Position numbers and translations under genes: made by a program. The notes beneath the pieces were generated by a model. That model worked only from the letters and a program-made list of their open reading frames with translations. It did no database searches and was not told where the DNA came from. A DNA stretch of 64,000 nucleotides, taken from positions 8,907,011 to 8,971,010 of the forward strand of contig JAQFVV010006221.1 of NCBI GenBank assembly GCA_028023455.1, written 5' to 3'. The DNA is from Epiperipatus broadwayi (taxonomy: Eukaryota > Onychophora > Udeonychophora > Euonychophora > Peripatidae). Below, one piece after another: positions 12,241-23,403 of this stretch (positions within the stretch are counted from its first letter, which is position 1; every line of letters starts with the position of its first letter).

Positions 12241-13534
12241 AATTGGATGGAATTATTTACACTCAATTTACTTGGATGATTACGCATCATGTGACTTTCT
12301 AAGCAACTAATCTTATGATTAGCTGTCCTTTCATGTATAACATTAATCAAAAACAGTATCAACTAATTTACTTTATTATTGATGATAATTTTGACTATCA
12401 TTTAAATGAATAAACCAAACCTAAGACAGTAATTAAAAGCATATTATTTCTCTTTAGATAAAAAAGGGAGAGGAGGTTTTCATAGGCACATTAATCTCCA
12501 ATATAAATTTTTGTATTCTTAGAGATTTAGCATTTAATTTATAAGCTGATGGAAAAATAAATTAAAATGTCAAACAATAGGTTTTAAGAATCTCTACCAC
12601 TCACTTCCTTATCATTATTAAATTGAAATAACATTGATAAAAATAATAACAAATGGGACATTAAATGTTTCAAAATAATAAGAATAATACAAAAATTAAA
12701 ATAAAACATTTAATAATGAAAAGTGTTGAATAGAGATTATGATTTAGTTCTAAATAATGACAAGATACTAAAAGTAATTTGTAAATTACCTCTGACGATA
12801 AACAAATTTTATTACTGGTCACCTGCCGTCAGGCAAAAACTTAGCATAAATACATCCTTACTAAAAAAAACAACAACATACATATGTATATTGCTTATAC
12901 AATTACATTAATTAAAATAACAAATTTTGATTAAACAATATAATTAAAATTTAAAAAAAGATGCTAGTAATTAAATTTTTTTAAAAAAATCTTTATTCAA
13001 TTAAAGCTTTTGCCCAATAAAAATTCAATTCGAAACATAAAATTATACAAATCTACTTGCATCTTTAGATTACTGAATTAGCAAACGTTAAATTAGATTT
13101 GTAAAATCAAAATATTTATACAATTGCTACGTCAACGTCAATATAATACAGAGCAATTAAATCCCTACATACTTAATAATATACTTCGCGATTTAATAAA
13201 ATTAAAACTCCACTTGTTAAATAATTAATCTCCATTTCAAGTAATATATTTATTTAGGTCAGTGTTGAAACATTGCTGCACCTGCTGATGTAAGTTAGAA
13301 GGGGGAAAAGGTCTTTCAAATTGTGAATTTTTAGATTCGTTTTTATTTTACAAATAAACACATATTTTTTTGTGTTTTAATATCTAAATAATCTTTCAAA
13401 AAAAACCTCAGCATCTTATATATAAAGTGAAAATAAGAATATATATATATGGACTAAATGGTTTTATTCATTACATTTGTAACTCATTAAACGCTCGACA
13501 CCAAGCCTACAAATAACGCTAAATATATATATTT
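12241..13534. other. A+T-rich DNA, no gene seen
   Basis: No supported feature. The open frame at 12723-12911 has no recognisable domain. Confidence 0.5.
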
Positions 13535-13639
13535 TCATATGTCATAGCATTGGCCGGGAGGCGAACCTGTAACAACCGTCTGCAACCAACTGCGTGATTG
13601 CAAAGCGACTGTGCTGATCTCTCGGCTAATAACGCTTGA
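13535..13639 (-). repeat. SINE-A (tRNA-derived), copy 1
   Basis: On the minus strand it reads as a tRNA-like head: an acceptor-like CAAGCGTTATTAGCCGAGAG, a D-arm region with AGATCAGCACAG, and a B box GGTTCGCCTCCCGGCC-type sequence, closing with AATGCTATGACATATG. The same layout occurs nine times in the window. This copy lacks the usual A-run after CATATG. SINEs of this kind are transcribed by RNA polymerase III and moved by a LINE-encoded reverse transcriptase. Confidence 0.85.
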
Positions 13640-14589
13640 CTACTAAAAATATTTTACACATGTATATTTTAGGAAATAAGTTATATATATAGACTTATTC
13701 GTTTGCATGCACATTTTTATGAAAATATAAACTATAGTGATCATGGGGAAAATATTATCACTGCATGAAAATGAAAGTTTTTGATGTAGTTCTAGAAGTG
13801 AGATGTAAGAATAAATAAAATTAAAAGAATGGCTAGAAGTATAACTGTTGAACATCGAATACTTTACTGTTTAGATACTCTGCCTGCCTTGGAAAGTGAG
13901 CTTAAGAATACTACTTACTATGGAAAAATATCTAATCAATAAAACAGTAGTCATTTAATATTTAATCTTTGACAATTCTGAACCCTTAATGCTGTGATAT
14001 TAATTTTCAAAAAAAAAAGTTACAAAACAACGGTATCAGTATTTACATTCTAACATTCACTAATTTATATGCAATCCCAAAAAATATTAAAATGCATATT
14101 AATGTTAAAAATGTAAATTTTATGTCCATATTAAATTTTATGATAAGATAGTAATCACTTCCTACTCTTCTAATATTTTAAGATCGTCAATGCCAAATCT
14201 TCCACTTTTATTGTGTCATCATCAATCACATTATTTGCATTCTAAATGAAAGTGAAGTTTGTGGCTATTTTCCAAGCTTTTATTTCCAAACACTTAAATT
14301 TCATTAGAAATTGCCTCGAAGCCTAAAGCTAGTGATCCAAGTTATAAAACAAATTATTTTTTCATGAATTAATAAAAAGAAAGAAATAAATCCCATTTCT
14401 ATAACCATTTCTATAACAATGAAAAAAGAGAATATTTAAGTTTTATTTATTTATTCTTTTGAGGGAACATGACAGATAAAAATATATGCAAGCACTAATA
14501 AATATATATGCCCTGCATTATTTAATTTTATTTTTATTTATAATCTTAACTGTTTAGATTCTAATATTTTAAATTGAGTTGTATCATAG
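13640..14589. other. A+T-rich DNA, no gene seen
   Basis: No supported feature. The frame at 13643-13855 has no recognisable domain. Confidence 0.5.
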
Positions 14590-15500
14590 ATCCACATATA
14601 ATAATTAATAATGTAGTGATTTGTACATCTTTAATATAGTAGAAGCAATTACTCTTTGTATGTGCTAAAATGAATTCACACTCCCTTCAATAATTGTTTT
14701 AAAACCATAGGTGGTCCATCTATGTTAAGAACTTATTCTTTAAATAAATCAATATTTATTGAACATGTCTAAATTAAGGTTAAAACTTATTATAAGCCTG
14801 ATTTTAAATTGGTGTATTACTTGCCCAAATTCAACAGAAAGAATCTTATTTGCAAGTACCAGTGACAATGAATTTTATTAGTTTATATATGTAATAATTA
14901 ATAATGTAGTGACTTATATATCTGTAATGTTGTGGAAACAACTAGTCATCAAACGTGCTAAAACTGACATGCATTCTCTCATCAATAATTGCTTTAAAGC
15001 TATATGTAGTTTACATATGGTTAGAGCTTATTCATTAAATAAACCAACAATTATTGACCATACCTAAATTAAGGTTTAAACTTATTATAAGTATGATTTA
15101 GACACAGTCAATAATTGTATGCTTATTTAAAAAATAAGCTCTAACCAGAGGTGAACCACCTATGGTTTTAAAATAATTATGGGTGGGAGAGTGTGTGTCA
15201 ATTTTAACATATGATTGAAGAGTAATTGCTTACACAATATTACAGATATATAAAATGTTATATTATTAATTATTATATATATATAAACTAATAATATTCA
15301 GTGTTGAAGATAGTTAAAAATGAAAAGCTTCCTCTTCCCTATGATATATAAACTGAATTTGTAGTATTAAGCCAATTTGTCAATAATTGTTGGTTTATTT
15401 AAAGCATAAACTCTAACTATAGATGGAATACCTATGATTTTAAAACAATTAGTGCAGATGTGAAAAATAATTGCTTCCATAATATTATATATATATATAA
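14590..15500. repeat. Four-arm direct and inverted repeat cluster
   Basis: Four related segments lie together. Two are direct (about 14595-14815 and 14885-15095) and two are inverted (about 15102-15290 and 15375-15500). Shared blocks are AATTAATAATGTAGTGA, the CAATAATTG(T/C)TTTAAA region, a short ATAGGTGGTCCATCTATG-like hairpin, and AATTAAGGTTTAAACTTATT. The arms differ by many substitutions, so the arrangement is old. It could be a foldback transposon with duplicated ends or several nested copies of one element. No coding sequence is present. Confidence 0.75.
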
Positions 15501-16369
15501 TCACATTTATGTGTATGCATTATATATATATTAAAAATTATACTTGTACAAGATAATATAGTAAACAATATTGTAAGCAAAACTAATTTACACCAACCAT
15601 TAAGCATCTTGGAATAAAATATAGGGAATATGAATAGACTATATTGACCTTTTTTTTGATTCAGTACTATATATTTATTAGAATCATTTTAAATAAATTA
15701 ATTTTTCATGAATATTTGATAGCTTGAAAAAAAATTTTTATTCACTGGATACATGTTTTAACATACGGTGTTTAAAGTTTCACACTCTTAGATCAAAATG
15801 CTTGAGGCTGGCTTATTTATATATAAATTTAAGTAGAGAAGAAAGCGGAACTATCTTTTTCTCGTAAAAACTCTGCCTTGTGTTTTGACTTGAGAGTTCC
15901 CTGGGCAGTCATTATTACATCTGATTGGCTGGTATATAAGCATTTTTAAGGCACATCTGACAAAGGTTTCAACTTTTCATTTTATTATCATAAGTATTTA
16001 AGTAACATGTTTAACAAATTCCACACAAACGCCCAAAAACTTACATATTACATAATCTTTCTTATATATTAATATAGATATATTTAAAGCTTCTAATTCA
16101 CTACAGGCTTTAAGTACATAAATATAGGCGTTAATATATTTATCTAAAAAAAGATGTCAAATGAGATAGTATAACAAAACATTCAATACAGACTAAAATG
16201 TAATAATTTACTACATATATAAGCATGCATATTGATTTAATAGGTCAACTTTTCTCAGGAAATTCGAAAACTGTAAACAATATATAAGCACTTAAATACT
16301 TGGTGGGTTAGAATAATATATAAAAAGTGAGGCTAACTTTTCTATATTTTCTTTTTATATATGCGGCTA
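15501..16369. other. A+T-rich DNA, no gene seen
   Basis: No supported feature in this stretch. Confidence 0.5.
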
Positions 16370-16704
16370 CTATGTTAGTAGTAACAAGAAGAGATCAAAA
16401 ATAAAATACCTGGGAGAGAAATTAAGCAGGTGTTACTAACATCATTTAAAGAATTAAAAGTCTATAAAGTGGAGTTGGACTGGACACATTGCTAAAAGAG
16501 ATAATACATGGACAGTTGAAATCTTAAATTGGATTCCAAGAGATTGAAAATGATCTAGAAAGAGAACACATATGAGATAGAAGAATGAAATAAGGAAGTG
16601 TGCTGGGATAATGTGGAAAAGAGTGGCTAGAGATCAGGAAAATGAATTGAACTTGAAGATTATTCTGCAGTAATCATTAATGGTTAAAATGATGATGATG
16701 ATAA
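16370..16704 (+). pseudogene. RTE-type LINE, 5'-truncated 3' end (copy 2)
   Basis: The plus-strand homologue of 10141-10590. It matches the DNA behind LKWSWAGHIAR (AGTGGAGTTGGACTGGACAC), the WIPRD region (TTGGATTCCAAGAGATTG) and the tail TTAATGGTTAAAATGATGATG ending in a TGA repeat at about 16690-16702. The frame is interrupted by indels and stops, so this copy is older than copy 1. Confidence 0.85.
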
Positions 16705-17577
16705 GTGGCTTTCAGCTTGAATAAAGTTTTTGTTAAAATGAAACTATTTATTAACAAAATTATTACTAAAATTAATTTTAGTGAAATAAAAAAAACAAGC
16801 TTAAACTTCTATGCTAGCTAGAATAATGCCCCCTCCCACAATGTAAGTTTAAATCCTTTTAAAAATTTTACATAATTATAAAAATAAATATATTTTATAT
16901 CATTTAAATAAAAAAAATCATTTTAAATGATTTAAAACTAACTTGAAACCAAAAAAAATACTTTTAGAATCATTTGTGCTTGACAAATAAAATGTGAGCA
17001 AATGCTGCCATTTTGTGCAATTTGAGTTCTGTAATTTGCACTTTAAAATAAAAATCTTTATTTTTTGCTGATAACTCCTGCCATCTAATAAAAAAAATTA
17101 AAATTAAAATATATAACAGCTATTATTCATTTATAAATATGTACCCTAAAAATTCATACAACTATTGGCACCCAAAGCATTCAAATGCTGTAGAAATTAC
17201 ATCATAATCAGTAAATTCAATCGCCAGCCCTCTTTCAAGCTATTGTGGAGTTTGCAAAAAAGAGTTGAATGTTTTACAGTGATAATATAAAATGTTGGGC
17301 ATCATATTTGTTTAGTTTGTAAATATATTGTATTTTTATATTTAGGAAAAATGTCAAAACCACATTTTTATAAAGAAAAAAAGGCACTTTTATAATTTTA
17401 TTTTTTAATTTAAAGATTATTCAACTAACTAAAAAAAATTTGTAAATTTGATTAATTAATTCATAAATAATTTGCAAATTAAATATTTTTAAAATACAAT
17501 GAGAACATTCTTAATTATTTTATGTAAGTTATTAAAATATTTTTAAATAATACAATTATTATCATTCAAGTTTTAAA
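16705..17577. other. A+T-rich DNA, no gene seen
   Basis: No supported feature. An AAGTTTAAATCC stretch near 16846 is a weak B-box look-alike. Confidence 0.45.
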
Positions 17578-17593
17578 ATACCAGTATTTGTCA

Positions 17594-17689
17594 AGCATTG
17601 GTGGTTGATTGATCAGCACAGCTGCTTACAAGCAGTTGTCCCAGGTTAGCGGGTTCGCATCTCGGCCGTGCTATGACACATGGAAAAAA
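17594..17689 (+). repeat. SINE-A copy 2 with 16-bp target duplications
   Basis: A tRNA-like head (AGCATTGGTGGTTGATTGAT, anticodon-arm-like GCTGCTTACAAGCAG, B box GCGGGTTCGCATC) is followed by GTGCTATGACACATGG and an A-run. It is flanked by 16-bp direct repeats, ATACCAGTATTTGTCA (17578-17593) and ATACCAGTGTTTGTCA (17690-17705), with one mismatch. These duplications and the A-tail show insertion by target-primed reverse transcription. The element is under 100 bp, little more than the tRNA-like head itself. Confidence 0.92.
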
Positions 17690-18065
17690 ATACCAGTGTT
17701 TGTCACAAATATTAAAAAAATCATTTCACATATGGGTGTGATTGGAACTATTTCAAAACATAGATAGTAATGTTTTAAAGTTTAATTATTTTCATCATCA
17801 TCTGTTAGCTTTCAAAAGGCAGGCCCTAAACTAGATCACTATTATTGAAGTACTCATTATTTCATACTTTATAATAAATCAATCAATATTTTTATATCAA
17901 ATTTCCCTCATATCCCTTACAGTTCCCTCCAATATATTTTTTATAATTCCTCCATCTCTAAATAAATGCTCACTCCAGTTTCTCTTTTCACTCTCACAGC
18001 TTTCCCAAAAAATACCATTTTAAACTCAGATTCATCGACCCCTCTACATATTTGATCTTCTTTTT

Positions 18066-18200
18066 ACATAACTCTGTGCAGTTTGGCCCAATTGGTAGTG
18101 TCCAACTTGGGATCGAGAGGTCCAGGATTGATTCTGGTGCTTAAACTTCTTATGAACTCCTGAGCAATAAAACCATGTGCCTTTTTATTATCTATCCATA
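18066..18200 (+). repeat. SINE-C (tRNA-derived) copy
   Basis: An A-box-like TTGGCCCAATTGGTAGTGTC is followed after about 40 bases by a B-box-like CCAGGATTGATTCTGGTGC. The shared tail GAACTCCTGAGCAATAAAA comes next. The same tail occurs at 29238-29335, 57585-57690 and 61370-61480, which defines the family. No target duplication was identified. Confidence 0.7.
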
Positions 18201-18481
18201 TGTTAAGTATCTATTTTTTCTCCTCACTTTTACCTATATACTGTATGACTTAACACAATAGTTAAAATGACACTCAAAAGCTAAAGTTCCTGATTGAAGA
18301 TCAAATGATCACTTCTTAAACAACTGACCATTCAATTATTGTTCTTCTGGCATGACTTGGCATGATGATAAAGTGTGATAATAAATGAATATAGTACTAT
18401 GTTTAAAAAATGGCATTTTATTTTGTAAAATTTTAATATGTATTAAATAGACTTTTGAAAAAAATAGTACTTCTGTATTAA

Positions 18482-18851
18482 ACCACTAAACATCACATGA
18501 TCCCCATCTCTTATGCTAGCACATAACTGTTATTAAACAGGAAAAAGTCTCCATATAGTAGTGCCCCCCTGTGCCAACCAGAGTAATCAATGGATGCCAG
18601 AAGGCTTGTGCATAAAAAATATTATTGTGTTTTCAATTTCATTCTCACAGTTTTGTGGTTCCTAGGATCTAGGTGCAGTGCTCTCGGATCCAAGGCTCCT
18701 CATTGATGAAGACCACAAGCCAGAAACTAGTCTGGGGATATTGGATGAGTAGACCCTAGATAGGGATTTTATGCACAAGCCTTCTGGCATCCATTGATTA
18801 CTCTGATTGACACAGGGTGGCACTACTGTATGAAGAGTTTTGCCTGTTACC
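18482..18851 (+). repeat. Family X foldback, full-length copy
   Basis: The arms at 18538-18620 and 18769-18851 are inverted copies of about 83 bp, carrying CATATAGTAGTGCCCCCCTG-like and ATCAATGGATGCCAGAAGGC blocks. The centre has GGATCCAAGGCTCCTCATTG, then GATGAAGACCACAAGCCAGA and AACTAGTCTGGGGATATTGG. A near-terminal extension, CACTAAACATCACATGATCC, is present only on the left. Direct repeats TCTGTATTAA at 18472-18481 and 18852-18861 may be target duplications of about 10 bp. There is no coding sequence. At least ten related copies lie in this window. I do not recognise the family. Confidence 0.8.
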
Positions 18852-18861
18852 TCTGTATTAA

Positions 18862-19504
18862 TAACCTTACCTTGAAACCAAATATATAAAGTATAATCAT
18901 ATAATGACTATATTGATATGCTGACATGAAAGCTTTATATTTCGAAAAAAGAAGTGATGTATATGACTTTAGTTGAACTAACAAATTTATTATGTTTATA
19001 GAAAATTATTTTAATTACACAATATACACATAAATATGTTTGTGTGTAGGGGCTGGCTAATATGACTCATATTTTTAAAATAAAATGGCAAAAGAACTTG
19101 ATAGTAAACAGCTTGTGCATGAATAAAATGATAATAAAAAATATTAATAAAGTAATATAATAATTATTAAAAATTATAAAGAAAACAAATAGAAAACTAC
19201 TCCAACATAGATGCAGATTCCCATGGGTATTTTCTCCAGAAAGAGAATAAGACCTCCATGTTTCTTGCCTTGAGGACATATAAGCAAGGAATATTTTCTT
19301 TGTTTTTAGAAACACCATCATTTCAAATTTTTTGGTAAGATATTTGTTATGCTTTTTTTTTTTTTTTTACAGTTATTATAAACACAGTAGAATTTAGTGT
19401 TTTCCTGAAGGTTTGTGCTGATGGTGTTCTAGTTGTATTTTTATATTGGACTATTTCCATCGGACTATTTTCATTATCTAATATATGTATTGAATGTCTT
19501 TAGA
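18862..19504. other. A+T-rich DNA, no gene seen
   Basis: No supported feature. A T-run of about 17 lies near 19354-19370. Confidence 0.5.
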
Positions 19505-19735
19505 AAAATTTAACTTTATTTTAATATTCCAAATACATTCAACTGTTAGTAATAGCACATCAAAGAGCTTAGTATATGAACAACATTTCAAAAGGTATTA
19601 TTCTCCCCTCTTCTTCAGGTATTGCTGGCTGACCAGTGACATTATTAGCATGGAATTCAAACATGGATCCTTAGATTCTTGAGTATTGAATTTTAAGATA
19701 ACGCTCTGACCAACTGAGCCATCCTGCCAAAGGCA
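19505..19735 (-). repeat. SINE-B (tRNA-derived), near full length
   Basis: Read on the minus strand it starts with a good A box (GGCTCAGTTGGTCAGAGCGT) followed by a B-box-like GTTTGAATTCCATGC. The body has CACTGGTCAGCCAGCAATAC, then CTGAAGAAGAGGGGAG, and ends with CTATTACTAACAGTTGAATG. The 4343-4600 palindrome carries the same tail. Total length of about 230 bases fits a SINE. The head resembles a class I tRNA, but I cannot name the amino acid. Confidence 0.8.
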
Positions 19736-19991
19736 ACAGTCTGTAAAAATTTCACATACTTTTCTATGAGGTTCCTCCTGATTTCTCCACTTTTTCCTAA
19801 GAGCAAAGTTAATTAGTGGGCTCCATAGTGTATAGTCACATTAAAATGGCTTATAGAATTTTTTGCCATTGTCACGTGAGCAGCTTCTTTAAATTTTATT
19901 CTTTGTACCTTTTCTTCTCTATCCAATATTTTTGTATTTTCCCAATTGAACATATGTTCATTGGCACATACATGGCCTGCTGCAGTATATA

Positions 19992-19999
19992 TATTAGAT
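19992..19999. repeat. Target duplication of hAT element 1 (left)
   Basis: TATTAGAT here is identical to TATTAGAT at 27509-27516, immediately outside the other end of the element. Eight-base duplications are characteristic of hAT transposition. Confidence 0.9.
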
Positions 20000-20778
20000 C
20001 AGTGTTCTTCAACCCTTGGTCCACGGCCATGCCAGACTGCGGAACTTTACTGCAGGTCCACGTGCTAGACAGGCAATAAAAAGTTTGTAATAATAAATAA
20101 TAAGAGTTTAAACTTTTAATTAATATAGCCAATTTTTATTTTATTTTTCATCTCATTTTTACCCAATTAAAAAAAAAAAGAAAACAGAACGAAAACAAAA
20201 TCTAATCAATCATTCATAAATTAATTTGTTTTTCTAGTTATCACAGATGTTTATGGGGGGGGGGGGAGAATTAAATTTTTTATTACTTTTCTAAAAAAAT
20301 TAAAAAAAAAGTTTTTTATTATATAAACTCCATATATATAAACTCCATATATATATAAACTCCATATTGTACCATTTATTTATATATAAAGTACAAATTA
20401 CTTTTTGATATTAGGTATTATAAAAAAAGAGAGGAAAGAAAGAAAGCGAACACGATCTTTATTTGTTTTAGCATAATGTTTTGAAAAGAGAAAAAAAAAA
20501 ACGTACAGTGAAAGTTTAGTTTTTTTTTAGAAATAAGTTAACTAAAATAAATTCAATGTTGGAAAGTGTATATTGAATCATTGATTAAAATAGCGAAAGG
20601 AAATTTCAAAAGGCGAAAGATTGTTATCAGAAACAATTTTCTGATGGTAATTAAAAATGGACGAAATTCTTAGCGGAAAACAGACTTTGTAAAAAAGAAA
20701 AGGAGAAGAATGTAGAAGTTTATAAAGTGGAACAAAGAAAAAGAAAGAAGTGCGAGAGCTTCTAAAAGAATCGAAGAG

Positions 20779-20786
20779 TATAAAAG
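20779..20786 (+). promoter_or_regulatory. LTR TATA box
   Basis: TATAAAAG lies about 410 bases into the LTR and is conserved at 25537-25544 in the 3' LTR. It is the best candidate for the element's RNA polymerase II promoter, placing the U3/R boundary roughly 25-30 bases downstream. Confidence 0.65.
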
Positions 20787-21081
20787 GAGCGGACAGATTT
20801 GAAAAGGTCTTTTACCTGGGTGTTCCAATAGTGCTGACATTTGGAGTGTTTCATATTCTTTTAATAAAATGTGTTCACTTAGATACAAACTGAAACGCCC
20901 CATGAGTGAGTAGAACGATATCGTTTGCCGACACTTTCTCTCGGAAAAGTCACCTAGATCGTCATCTGGCTACCTAAATTAGATCGGAGATTCGGAAATA
21001 AAACTAAAAGAAAAACAACTACTGCGGACTACTCACTAACTGAATTGTACGTCGGGAAGATCGATGACCTACTTAATGTTA

Positions 21082-21095
21082 ACTTACCGGTAAGT
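21082..21095. promoter_or_regulatory. Palindromic splice-donor-like site in the LTR
   Basis: ACTTACCGGTAAGT is a perfect 14-base palindrome, so GTAAGT donors exist on both strands at one point. It is conserved at 25845-25858. On the plus strand it could serve as the major splice donor of the element. Function is inferred from sequence only. Confidence 0.45.
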
Positions 21096-21678
21096 AAATG
21101 TACATAAATTTTTTACATAAAGCTTTATGAATAATGAATTGAATTGAAATATTATCCCATAAAATTTTCTTGGATCAGAAGATTTACGAACTGAGAAATG
21201 AACCAAAATGTTGCTACAGAAAATCAGACTAAATAATTAATACTCCAATATTGACGAGATTAATGAATTCATATGCACAACCTTTCCAACATTGTAATGC
21301 TGTCTTAATCATAATTATTGAATGTTGACATTAATAAACTTTATTATTAACTTCACTTTCATTTACTGCAAAAATTAACTATTCTATGAATTTTTTTACC
21401 TTTAGTTATTTAAATTAGATCGTATAATTATTACCTTACGGGCTACAATATTTGATGCAGTCTCAGTGGGTCTAATGACCCTGGGCCTCAAGTAGAAATT
21501 AAAACTGGTTCTGCTCACGATTGTACCCGGTAATCATTCTAGTCCGAAGTTGATCAGGAAAAATAGCTGTGTTAAGAATTAAAATACAATTTTTTTTATG
21601 TTGATACAGTTTGATCAACTCACGCTCAAATATAAATTTGAGGCGTATAAGGGCCTAGTAATACGAAAAACGTTACAA

Positions 21679-21696
21679 TGGCGCCCAACGTAGGCT
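21679..21696 (+). other. Primer-binding site, tRNA-Lys type
   Basis: TGGCGCCCAACGTAGGCT starts one base after the 5' LTR. The first 13 bases equal the complement of the 3' end of arthropod tRNA-Lys(CTT), recalled as TGGCGCCCAACGTGGGGC, and 15 of 18 match overall. This is the position and sequence expected for minus-strand DNA priming. Confidence 0.85.
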
Positions 21697-22131
21697 TACA
21701 AAAGAAAAAAAACCACGACCTGAGAAAATTTAAAAACGGCATAAAATTGAGAATTTAATGTCCGTAGCCGGAAAATAAATATGACCACAAATAGGCGCAA
21801 GTCTAAAAGTTATTACGTACGATTACAAAAGTTTTTTTAGAGTAGGATTTGAAATAAGGACTATATTGAAAGAAAATAATAGCTTATAAATTATTAAATA
21901 ATAAATAAAACCGATCAAAGGTAAGAAATGACGGTAAAGGTAGAGGGGGACGGGAGATTATAGGGTGATAAAAGAGAGGGGTGTCGGTGAACGAATTTAT
22001 TAGCAAAGCAAAATAAAATATTAGATTTATATCGTAAAAAGAAATTGATAGCGTTAAGATTTTGTTTACTGTAGCAAAAATAAGCAATACAGCCATATAT
22101 GAAATTGAGAAATAATAAAAATACACAAAAT

Positions 22132-22400
22132 ATGGCAGAAGGCGCGGAAGAATTAAAAGAGGGCTCGGAACCCTTAATAAAAAAACTATTATACGAATGC
22201 ATGACAGAATTCAAAGAAGAAATGACAGAGATGGTCAGAGGATTAAAAGAAGAAATAAAAGAACCAGTAAAAAAAAAAGGAAAAGAAATAAAGTGATCAG
22301 TAGAACAACAGAAGAAAAGAAGAAACTTATTTGGAAGGGAGGCAATCGAAAGTACACATCTCAAGAATGCCCAAAGGTTGTTTGCAAATAAACGATGTCA
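22132..22400 (+). pseudogene. gag remnant
   Basis: A frame from ATG at 22132 encodes a short, charged, probably helical stretch (MAEGAEELKEGSEPLIKKLL and on, rich in Glu/Lys) that ends after about 55 codons. In another frame, near 22340-22390, a KYTSQECPKVVCK segment resembles the end of a nucleocapsid zinc knuckle. Protease begins almost directly afterwards. A normal gag of several hundred codons is therefore reduced to its N-terminal start and a trace of the zinc knuckle, by a large internal deletion plus frameshifts. Assignment rests on position and these fragments. Confidence 0.55.
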
Positions 22401-22416
22401 AAGTAGAGACATTGGG

Positions 22417-22500
22417 GATTCTGGCAGCCAGATATCGGTAATGTCAGAAACAACGAGAGCCATGGAGCAACCCATAGAGAACCAACTCTACCAGTGAAAA
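22417..22500 (+). pseudogene. Retroviral-type aspartic protease fragment
   Basis: The frame gives DSGSQISVMSETTRAMEQP. DSGS is the active-site Asp-Ser/Thr-Gly motif of retropepsins at the position expected after the gag zinc knuckle. The preceding NDVKVETL segment lies in a different frame, so one or more indels have broken the domain. The flap and the C-terminal glycine region were not found. Confidence 0.65.
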
Positions 22501-23208
22501 GCACGCTAATAACATTAGCAAATAACAAAAGGCACAATTGGGACAAAACAGGTTTGGGCAAATTAAGATAGGGGAAAAAAGCCCCCCTATAACTAAAAGG
22601 GTTGGACAGAAGCCTATTGGGGTCAGATTTATGCACAAAACTGGGTGTGGACAATTATAAAGAGAAAAGATACTGTGATGGGGAAAGTGGGTTGGGCGGA
22701 GAAGAACCATCAAAACTATGTAATATGGAGGTTGAGACAAACAGCCTTCAATAGAGGCACATTGATGAAGTAAAAAGGGAGGAAGGAAGGATGGAAAGAG
22801 AATAAAAGAACTAAAGAAAAAACAAATTTTCAGATAAACCCGGGTTATAAAGGGAAGCACAGGACAAGCTGACGCACCATACCAGGCAAGACAACCCAGT
22901 GCCACCCACTATAGAGCTGAGGTAGAGAGAATTAGCAAAAGGAGGAGGGAATACACAGGGTCGCAGCATAAAAACCCATTGGGGTTGAAAAAAAAAGGAA
23001 CCAACACTGTGTTTGGAGCCAGGCAATGAACAGTACATGGCAGACAAAAGTTCCACCCCAATAAAGAGTTGGTAAAAATCGGGGAAAAGAATTTTCCACG
23101 TTAGACTGACTGCCAGCTATTGGCAGATCAGATTACACCCTGCTGACCGAAGTACACCTTCGATATAATGGTATACGACCAATTTAACAGAAGCCTTTTC
23201 TCAAGATA

Positions 23209-23403
23209 GTGGAGCAGCCTGCTAAAATGTCTCGATCGTGGCTGCCCGGAAATAAAAAGTTAATCACTGTTTACATGGATGATGTGATTATTGCATCCAA
23301 AACGCCCAGGAACACCTACAACACCTCAGTTGTTTCTACACATATGAAGGAATTCGCATTAATCTGCAAAAAGCTGTTTAGCAGCGGAAGAAGTAATTTC
23401 TAG
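23209..23403 (+). pseudogene. Reverse transcriptase fragment (YMDD)
   Basis: The frame contains KLITVYMDDVIIASKTP, with the catalytic YMDD at 23272-23283, followed by a helix region (THMKEFALICKKLF) as in RT thumb-proximal sequence. A typical RT domain is about 180-200 residues. Here the upstream fingers and palm motifs are missing or scrambled, and the frame stops at 23401. Downstream, to about 23800, pieces consistent with RT connection and RNase H occur in shifted frames but are too broken to place. The fragment is clearly RT but non-functional. Confidence 0.88.

Larger units (their letters stand above)
20368..21677 (+). repeat. 5' long terminal repeat
   Basis: The 1310-base LTR begins TGTACCATTTATTTATATAT and ends AAACGTTACA. 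It carries a TATA box (20779-20786), AATAAA-like signals at 20863-20868 and near 20997, and a consensus splice donor GTAAGT at 21090. It is 28 bases shorter than the 3' LTR. Most differences are one- or two-base gaps, with a few C/T changes. The minus-strand frames over the LTR are not likely to be real proteins. Confidence 0.93.

Noticed and set aside
20255-20266. G-run and the matching C-run at 26752-26764 as regulatory G-quadruplexes
   Set aside because: They are the same homopolymer in two inverted copies of one hAT family, explained by homology.
20670-20903. Minus-strand frames over the LTRs (also 25425-25697)
   Set aside because: The two LTRs give different frames because of gaps, the predicted peptides are low in complexity, and no domain is visible.
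22444-22905. A 153-codon minus-strand frame inside the LTR element
   Set aside because: It overlaps the degenerate pol region in antisense and shows hydrophobic low-complexity sequence typical of a shadow frame of purine-rich DNA.
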